A DNA stretch of 64,000 bases from Hyphococcus sp. (GTDB lineage: Bacteria > Pseudomonadota > Alphaproteobacteria > Caulobacterales > Parvularculaceae). The position numbers and the translations under genes were made by a program. Every line of letters begins with the position of its first letter. Positions within the stretch are counted from its first letter, which is position 1. Below the pieces are notes generated by a model that was not told the origin of the DNA, did no database searches, and worked only from the letters and a program-made list of their open reading frames with translations. Shown in pieces: positions 58,561 through 64,000 of the stretch. Location of the stretch: positions 1-64,000 of the forward strand of contig JAJFGF010000014.1 in assembly GCA_021776245.1 (NCBI GenBank), written 5' to 3'.

Positions 58561-59769
58561 TTGCGGGGAGGACGAGCCCTGACGACATTAAAAGCGCGGG
58601 TTTATAAAGTGCTTGAGGCCGGTCATTCCCATGATTGGCAAAGCCGCACTTTTGAATTCTCGATGGCGGCATTGATCATCGTCAATGTCATTGCATTTAC
58701 GGTTGAAACCGTGCCGGCGATCCATAACCGTCATGCCGTTTTCTTTGCTGTTTTTGACTATGTTTCAATCCTGATATTTACCCTCGAATATGCAGCGCGC
58801 TTATGGGTCTGTACTGAGCATCCTCCTTTCCAGGGATTGGAGCCCTGGCGCGCGCGCCTGAAATTCGCGCGCAGTCCCTTTATGATTGTCGATCTTCTGG
58901 CGATCGCTCCGTTTTATCTCAGCTTCATGATGGTTGTGGATCTGCGTGTATTGCGGATTTTTCGCCTGTTGCGGTTTTTCAAACTGGCGCGTTATTCGCC
59001 GGCCTTCAACACCATGCTGCGTGTTTTGACGCGCGAGCGTTCGGCTTTGATGGGCGTCGCGATCGTGATGCTCGGATTGATTATTATTTCCGCCTCACTG
59101 CTCTATCTGGTCGAGGGGCATTTGCCGGGAAGCAAATATTCAACCGTGCCGGAAGCCATGTGGTGGGCGGTCGCGACCTTAACGACGGTGGGCTATGGCG
59201 ACGTTACGCCGGTAACGTCGCTGGGCAAGCTGCTGGCCGGTGTCGTAATGATCACAGGCCTTGGTTTTTTTGCGCTGCCAATCGGCATCATTGCCGGCGG
59301 CTTCATGGAAGAATTCCGGCGCAAGGAATTTGTCGTGACGTGGGGCATGGCGGCGCGCGCCTCGGTCTTTCGAATTTTGAACCCGCAGGAAATAGCGGAT
59401 GTGCTGACGGCCCTGAAAGCACGCACCGCACCCCCGGGGTCAGTGATTGCGGTTGACGGAGAAAAGCCCGGCGCACTTTTTATGATCGGGTCCGGCGACG
59501 TTGAAATCCGCGATGCAGATCGGCCGGAACTTGATCCTGTTAATCTCGGCGAGGGTGAGTTTTGGGGCGCACGGTCGCTTTTGACGGGCGAACAGGCGGA
59601 AACCGCAAGGGCTGTTTCAACCTGCGATTTGATTGTGCTGGATCAGGAAGACTTCAAGATGCTTTCGCGCACGCGTCCGCAGCTTTATCAGCGGCTTTTG
59701 AGCTGTCTCGCGGACGCAACCGATCCGTTCGCCGCACTGGCGGCCGAGAAAAAAGAAAGCGACGCTTAG
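58561..59769 (+). CDS. six-TM potassium channel with C-terminal cyclic-nucleotide-binding-like domain
   Basis: Selectivity filter TLTTVGYGDVTP, S4-like DLRVLRIFRLLRFFKLARYS, then CNBD-like ...GALFMIGSGDVEIRD...GEGEFWGARSLLTGEQAETARAVSTCDLIVL. Confidence 0.9.
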   Translation: MRGGRALTTLKARVYKVLEAGHSHDWQSRTFEFSMAALIIVNVIAFTVETVPAIHNRHAVFFAVFDYVSILIFTLEYAARLWVCTEHPPFQGLEPWRARLKFARSPFMIVDLLAIAPFYLSFMMVVDLRVLRIFRLLRFFKLARYSPAFNTMLRVLTRERSALMGVAIVMLGLIIISASLLYLVEGHLPGSKYSTVPEAMWWAVATLTTVGYGDVTPVTSLGKLLAGVVMITGLGFFALPIGIIAGGFMEEFRRKEFVVTWGMAARASVFRILNPQEIADVLTALKARTAPPGSVIAVDGEKPGALFMIGSGDVEIRDADRPELDPVNLGEGEFWGARSLLTGEQAETARAVSTCDLIVLDQEDFKMLSRTRPQLYQRLLSCLADATDPFAALAAEKKESDA

Positions 59770-59826
59770 ATCATCGGGCGAATAAATGGAATCACGCTAT
59801 GATCTATTTTCTTTGCTGCGCGCCGG

Positions 59827-59908
59827 CCCGCGCGCGAAGGCGCGCTCACTATAATCTTGACCGCCTTCGCGGTCGGGGGGCGAAAAACCGGTGTCCACGT
59901 TTTCGCCC
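59827..59908. repeat. dispersed multi-hairpin repeat, copy 2
   Basis: CCCGCGCGCGAAGGCGCGCTcactataATCTTGACCGCcTTCGCGGTCGG then GGGCGAAAA-accggtgtccacg-TTTTCGCCC. Confidence 0.85.
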
Positions 59909-59914
59909 GGCGCT

Positions 59915-60577
59915 TTAGTCGCGATGTGCCTGCGCAGCGGATTTGATCTTGATCCGGCCACCTGAAGATTTGTCGATATTGACGCGGGTGGGGTTGCCAT
60001 AAACAGAAACATGCCCGCCGCTGGATGCGTCGGCGACAACAGATTCGCGCACTACCAAAGCGCCATGCCCGCCACTGGAAACATCGATATTGGCGCTTTC
60101 GCAAACAAGCTCTGTGCCGTCGAGATTGGCCCCGCTGGAAAGATCGAGGGAGCACTTGTCGCAATTGCCGGTAATTTCCGCATAGGCGCCGCTGGATAAA
60201 TCCATTGCGAAATTATCGGAGTCTACATTCATTATCTTGGCGCGAGAGCCCGATGACGCGCCAAATCCATTAAGCGCCGGCACTGTTACCGTCACTTTGT
60301 AATCGGCTCGCTTGTTGTGCCAGCTGAGACGGTTCCACTCCCGTGACACCGACAATTCGCCATTTTTCACCCTGATCTCAAAATCGCTGAAATCCCCATT
60401 GCTGGTTTCAACGTTGATCGATTGGGCCTCGCCAACGGATGCGACAAGCTGGACCCCCGACGAGACGTCGATCCGGTCAAAATCCGGCAGGTCAAAATCA
60501 CGGCTTTCGGCGAACGCCGGCGTTGCTGCAATCAATGCTGCGCTGACAGCCGCCAGGGGTAGTGATCGGAATTTCAT
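59915..60577 (-). CDS. head GIN domain (DUF2807-like) secreted protein
   Basis: MKFRSLPLAAVSAALIAATPAFAESRDFDLPDFDRIDVSSGVQL...DLSSGA/DVSSGGHG/DASSGGHV repeats. Confidence 0.85.
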   Translation of the reverse strand: MKFRSLPLAAVSAALIAATPAFAESRDFDLPDFDRIDVSSGVQLVASVGEAQSINVETSNGDFSDFEIRVKNGELSVSREWNRLSWHNKRADYKVTVTVPALNGFGASSGSRAKIMNVDSDNFAMDLSSGAYAEITGNCDKCSLDLSSGANLDGTELVCESANIDVSSGGHGALVVRESVVADASSGGHVSVYGNPTRVNIDKSSGGRIKIKSAAQAHRD

Positions 60578-60755
60578 GACCAGCTCCATATCGGTCTTAC
60601 TCATAAACTGGCCCCATATGTGGCACGGGCCCCTGGAAATTGCGATAGGGCCTGCGGCAGACCGCCCTAAAACCGGGGGGAACAGGTCGAAAAATCGGCC
60701 GCGACCATGCCAAATCCGCCCAAATGTCGGCTTGTTGACGTTTTGCGGGGCCGGT

Positions 60756-61970
60756 TCAAGCGCCCATCGCCTTCTGGAAATTTTCATCCACTTTTTCAAG
60801 GAATCCGGTGGTCGTGAGCCATTTTTGTTCCGCGCCGATCAACAGTGCCAGATCTTTGGTCATGTGGCCGCCCTCGACGGTCTTGATCACCGTTTCCTCA
60901 AGCGTGTTTGCAAAACCGGTCAGCGCATCGTTGCTGTCCAGCTTGCCGCGATGGGCGAGGCCGCGAGTCCACGCGAAGATCGATGCGATCGAATTGGTTG
61001 AGGTTTCTTCGCCTTTTTGATGCTGGCGATAATGGCGCGTGACCGTGCCATGGGCGGCTTCAGCTTCGACGGTCTTGCCGTCCGGGGTCATCAAGACCGA
61101 CGACATCAGGCCAAGAGAGCCAAAACCCTGCGCGACTGTGTCTGACTGGACGTCGCCATCGTAATTTTTGCACGCCCAAACATAGCCGCCAGACCATTTC
61201 ATACAGGCCGCGACCATGTCGTCGATCAGCCGGTGTTCATAGGTCAGACCATGTTCGTCAAATTTTTCCTTGAATTCGGTTTCGTACATTTCCTGGAAGA
61301 GGTCTTTGAACCGGCCGTCATATTTTTTAAGGATCGTGTTTTTGGTGGACAGATAGAGCGGATATTTGCGCTGGAATGCATAGTTAAACGAGGCGCGCGC
61401 AAAATCGCGGATCGACGCGTCGAGATTATACATCCCCATATAGATGCCCGAAGACGGCGCATCGAACACTTCATGCTCGATCTCTTCGCCATTGTCGCCG
61501 ATCCATTTCATCGAAAGTTTGCCCTTGCCCGGGAACAACATATCGGTCGCCCGATACTGGTCGCCAAAAGCATGGCGGCCGATAATAATCGGTTGCGTCC
61601 AGCCCGGCACCAGTCGGGGCACATTGCGGATGATGATCGGCTCACGGAAAACAACCCCGCCGAGAATATTACGGATTGTGCCATTGGGCGAACGCCACAT
61701 CTGTTTGAGCCCGAACTCCTCAACCCGCGCTTCGTCCGGCGTGATCGTTGCGCATTTAACAGCTACGCCGTATTTTTTTGTCGCCTCCGCCGCCTCGATG
61801 GTGATCTGGTCGTCGGTCTCATCGCGCTTTTCGATGCCCAGGTCGAAATATTTCAGGTCGATATCGAGATAGGGATGAATCAGTTTGTCCTTGATCATCT
61901 GCCAGATGATCCGGGTCATTTCGTCCCCGTCCATTTCGACGACTGGATTTTCGACTTTTATTTTTTGCAT
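60756..61970 (-). CDS. icd: NADP-dependent isocitrate dehydrogenase
   Basis: [55 protein letters not shown]; eukaryotic/alphaproteobacterial type. Confidence 0.97.
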   Translation of the reverse strand: MQKIKVENPVVEMDGDEMTRIIWQMIKDKLIHPYLDIDLKYFDLGIEKRDETDDQITIEAAEATKKYGVAVKCATITPDEARVEEFGLKQMWRSPNGTIRNILGGVVFREPIIIRNVPRLVPGWTQPIIIGRHAFGDQYRATDMLFPGKGKLSMKWIGDNGEEIEHEVFDAPSSGIYMGMYNLDASIRDFARASFNYAFQRKYPLYLSTKNTILKKYDGRFKDLFQEMYETEFKEKFDEHGLTYEHRLIDDMVAACMKWSGGYVWACKNYDGDVQSDTVAQGFGSLGLMSSVLMTPDGKTVEAEAAHGTVTRHYRQHQKGEETSTNSIASIFAWTRGLAHRGKLDSNDALTGFANTLEETVIKTVEGGHMTKDLALLIGAEQKWLTTTGFLEKVDENFQKAMGA

Positions 61971-62107
61971 GAATAACCTACCGGAATTGTTATGGTGCGG
62001 CGCTGATTGCGCTGATGATGTGGATTGGCTTGCGCGGGCCTATAGCATTGGCGGCCTTGTGAGCAAAGGGCTTCAACAGGCTTTGGCGAGAAAGTGTACG
62101 GGCGCGA

Positions 62108-62881
62108 ATGAATGAGGTGCGATTGAGCCGGACGAGGGCGCAGGAGCGGGTTGCGCCGGCGCCGATTTTTGTGCTGGTCGAGCCGCAAATGGGTGAAAAT
62201 ATTGGCGCCGCCGCGCGCGCCATGTTGAATTTCGGCGTATCGGGCTTGCGGCTGGTCAATCCGCGCGATGGCTGGCCCAATCCCAAAGCTGCAGCCATGG
62301 CGTCCGGCGCCGCGTTTGTTATCGACCAGGCGCGCGTCTTTGAAACTGTCGATGAAGCCGTCGCCGATTGTGAGTATGTTATCGCTGCGACAGCCCGCCG
62401 GCGGGAATTAATGCTGCCTGTGCTTGATCCCGGCGAGGCCGCCGCGGCATTACGAAAGCGCGTTGAAACGGGTAAGAATTGTGCGATTTTGTTTGGCGGC
62501 GAGCGCAACGGGCTTTCCACCGACGATGTCGCGCGGGCGAACGCAATTTTGTCAGTCCCGGTCAACCCGGCTTTCGCTTCGCTCAATCTCTCACAGGCCG
62601 CGCTGATTGCGGCCTATGAGTGGTCGCGCGCCCAGGAATTTTCCGGAGTTGGAACGCCGCTGTCGGAAGAGCCGGCGGCCAGCCGCGACGATCTCGCGCG
62701 CCTTGTTGATCATCTTGAATCAGCACTTGATCGCGCAGGTTATTTTCATCCGCCGGAAAAGCGCCCGTCAATGGCGCGCAATATTCGTGCGGCGTTCACG
62801 CGCGCCGGGTTTACAGATTCCGAGGTTCGGAGCCTGCGCGGCGCCGTCAAAGCGCTGGCGAAACCAAAAAAACCATCATGA
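62108..62881 (+). CDS. TrmH/TrmJ family RNA methyltransferase
   Basis: PIFVLVEPQMGENIGAAARAMLNFGVSGLRLVNPRDGWPN...LFGGERNGLSTDD...LNLSQAALIAAYEW (SPOUT). Confidence 0.93.
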   Translation: MNEVRLSRTRAQERVAPAPIFVLVEPQMGENIGAAARAMLNFGVSGLRLVNPRDGWPNPKAAAMASGAAFVIDQARVFETVDEAVADCEYVIAATARRRELMLPVLDPGEAAAALRKRVETGKNCAILFGGERNGLSTDDVARANAILSVPVNPAFASLNLSQAALIAAYEWSRAQEFSGVGTPLSEEPAASRDDLARLVDHLESALDRAGYFHPPEKRPSMARNIRAAFTRAGFTDSEVRSLRGAVKALAKPKKPS

Positions 62882-63624
62882 CCGAAGATAAAATTGATCG
62901 CATCGATGACGCCGCAGCGCTTCATGATCACCGGTTCAAATATTACGACTTCGCCATGGCGGCGTTTGTAACGATCCTGATTTGTTCAAATCTCATTGGC
63001 GCGGCGAAGCAGGTCCAGTATTTCGAATGGAATATTGGCAGCTGGGAAGTGGGCGTCTTTGGCGCCGGCATTTTGTTTTTCCCGTTGTCGTATGTGCTCG
63101 GCGATGTGTTGACCGAAGTTTACGGCTATGCGCGGGCGCGCCGCGTTGTCTGGGCCGGTTTTGCCGCGGTTCTTTTCATGGCGTTTATGGCCTGGGTGGT
63201 TGTTGCGTTGAGGCCGGCCCCGGGATGGGGTGGGCAGGCGGCTTACGAAGAAGTATTCGGCCTGACGCCGCGTATCGTTTTTGCGTCGATCATTGCGTTT
63301 TGGGCGGGTGAATTATGCAATGCCTTTGTCATGGCGCGCATGAAAGTGTGGTCTGCAGGCAAGCATCTGTGGCAGCGCACAATCGGCTCGACAGTGGTTG
63401 GTCAGGGCGTCGACAGCTTGTTGTTTTATCCCATTGCGTTTTTGGGCGTTTGGCCAGTCCGCCAGGTGATTACTGTGCTGTTCACCAACTATCTACTGAA
63501 GGTTCTTTGGGAGGCGTTCCTGACGCCCGTCACTTATCGCATTGTTAACACGCTTAAACGCATTGAGGGTGTTGACGTCTATGACAAAGAGACAGACTTC
63601 ACGCCATTTTCGGTAAAGTCATAA
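62878..63624 (+). CDS. queuosine precursor transporter (YhhQ/VUT family)
   Basis: Multi-TM; LFFPLSYVLGDVLTEVYGYARARRVVWAGF and TVVGQGVDSLLFYPIAFLG motifs. Confidence 0.92.
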   Translation: MTEDKIDRIDDAAALHDHRFKYYDFAMAAFVTILICSNLIGAAKQVQYFEWNIGSWEVGVFGAGILFFPLSYVLGDVLTEVYGYARARRVVWAGFAAVLFMAFMAWVVVALRPAPGWGGQAAYEEVFGLTPRIVFASIIAFWAGELCNAFVMARMKVWSAGKHLWQRTIGSTVVGQGVDSLLFYPIAFLGVWPVRQVITVLFTNYLLKVLWEAFLTPVTYRIVNTLKRIEGVDVYDKETDFTPFSVKS

Positions 63625-63638
63625 AACAGGATAGTTAC

Positions 63639-64000
63639 ATGCGGGTGGTCAGGCTGGCTTTTTGTGTGGTTGTGTTCATTGGCGCCCAAGCCGAGGCAAA
63701 AGAGCGCGCGGCAAACGTAACAATTAATTTCAATACGCAATATGCTGAAAGCCTGCTGGATATCGCGTGCTCGAATAAGACTGTCGACGAAGCGGCGTTA
63801 CGGGACTCAAAACTTTTAAAAGCTCAAATCGCGCATCACGAGAGATTTGGCGAACGGTTTTCATATGAAAACTTCATCGACGGCCTCAAAAAAATAAGCC
63901 GATGTGAAATCCCGTCGCCGGACCCGTTTCGCTTTTCGGCGCTTGTCGAACGGCGCGATGAGATTGAGACCGCCATCCAATTTCTGCAGGAAAATCAAAC
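63639..64000 (+). CDS. hypothetical secreted protein, truncated by window end
   Basis: ATG at 63639, manually translated MRVVRLAFCVVVFIGAQAEAKERAANVTINFNTQYAESLLDIACSNKTVDEAALRDSKLLKAQIAHHERFGERFSYENFIDGLKKISRCEIPSPDPFRFSALVERRDEIETAIQFLQENQ; open to the window edge. Confidence 0.65.
   Translation, partial: MRVVRLAFCVVVFIGAQAEAKERAANVTINFNTQYAESLLDIACSNKTVDEAALRDSKLLKAQIAHHERFGERFSYENFIDGLKKISRCEIPSPDPFRFSALVERRDEIETAIQFLQENQ

Noticed and set aside
1-64000. CRISPR arrays, prophage, rRNA or tRNA genes
   Set aside because: No regularly spaced direct repeats with unique spacers, no phage structural genes, and no tRNA/rRNA-like sequence recognised by eye; tRNAscan-SE and Infernal would be decisive.

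Overview
The window is a gene-dense alphaproteobacterial chromosome segment, mostly housekeeping and central metabolism. I support about 61 protein-coding genes. Recognisable blocks: a leucine/isovalerate degradation cluster (HMG-CoA lyase, methylcrotonyl-CoA carboxylase alpha and beta, enoyl-CoA hydratase); a TauE/SafE-TIGR02186 block; a PodJ/Sel1-like polar protein; an orphan m5C methyltransferase with Vsr; glyQ...glyS-ppdK; nadABC with a PqqB-like lipoprotein hydrolase and a NadQ-like regulator nearby; and recA-alaS, icd, a TrmJ-like methyltransferase and a queuosine-precursor transporter. No rRNA, tRNA or CRISPR array was recognised. The main accessory region is 51.4-53.9 kb, between asmA and recA. 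It looks like an IS1595-family 'transporter IS' with near-matching terminal inverted repeats, an 8-bp target duplication, a transposase, two passenger ORFs and a ~0.4 kb hairpin-rich segment that may be a structured RNA. Other signals worth a look: a family of multi-hairpin intergenic repeats (34.9, 47.8 and 59.8 kb), paired palindromic operators on an apparently leaderless ArsR-type gene, a palindrome upstream of nadA, 16-bp iterons upstream of a VOC gene, and candidate LexA boxes at recA. All calls come from reading the sequence and supplied translations; no database search was run.
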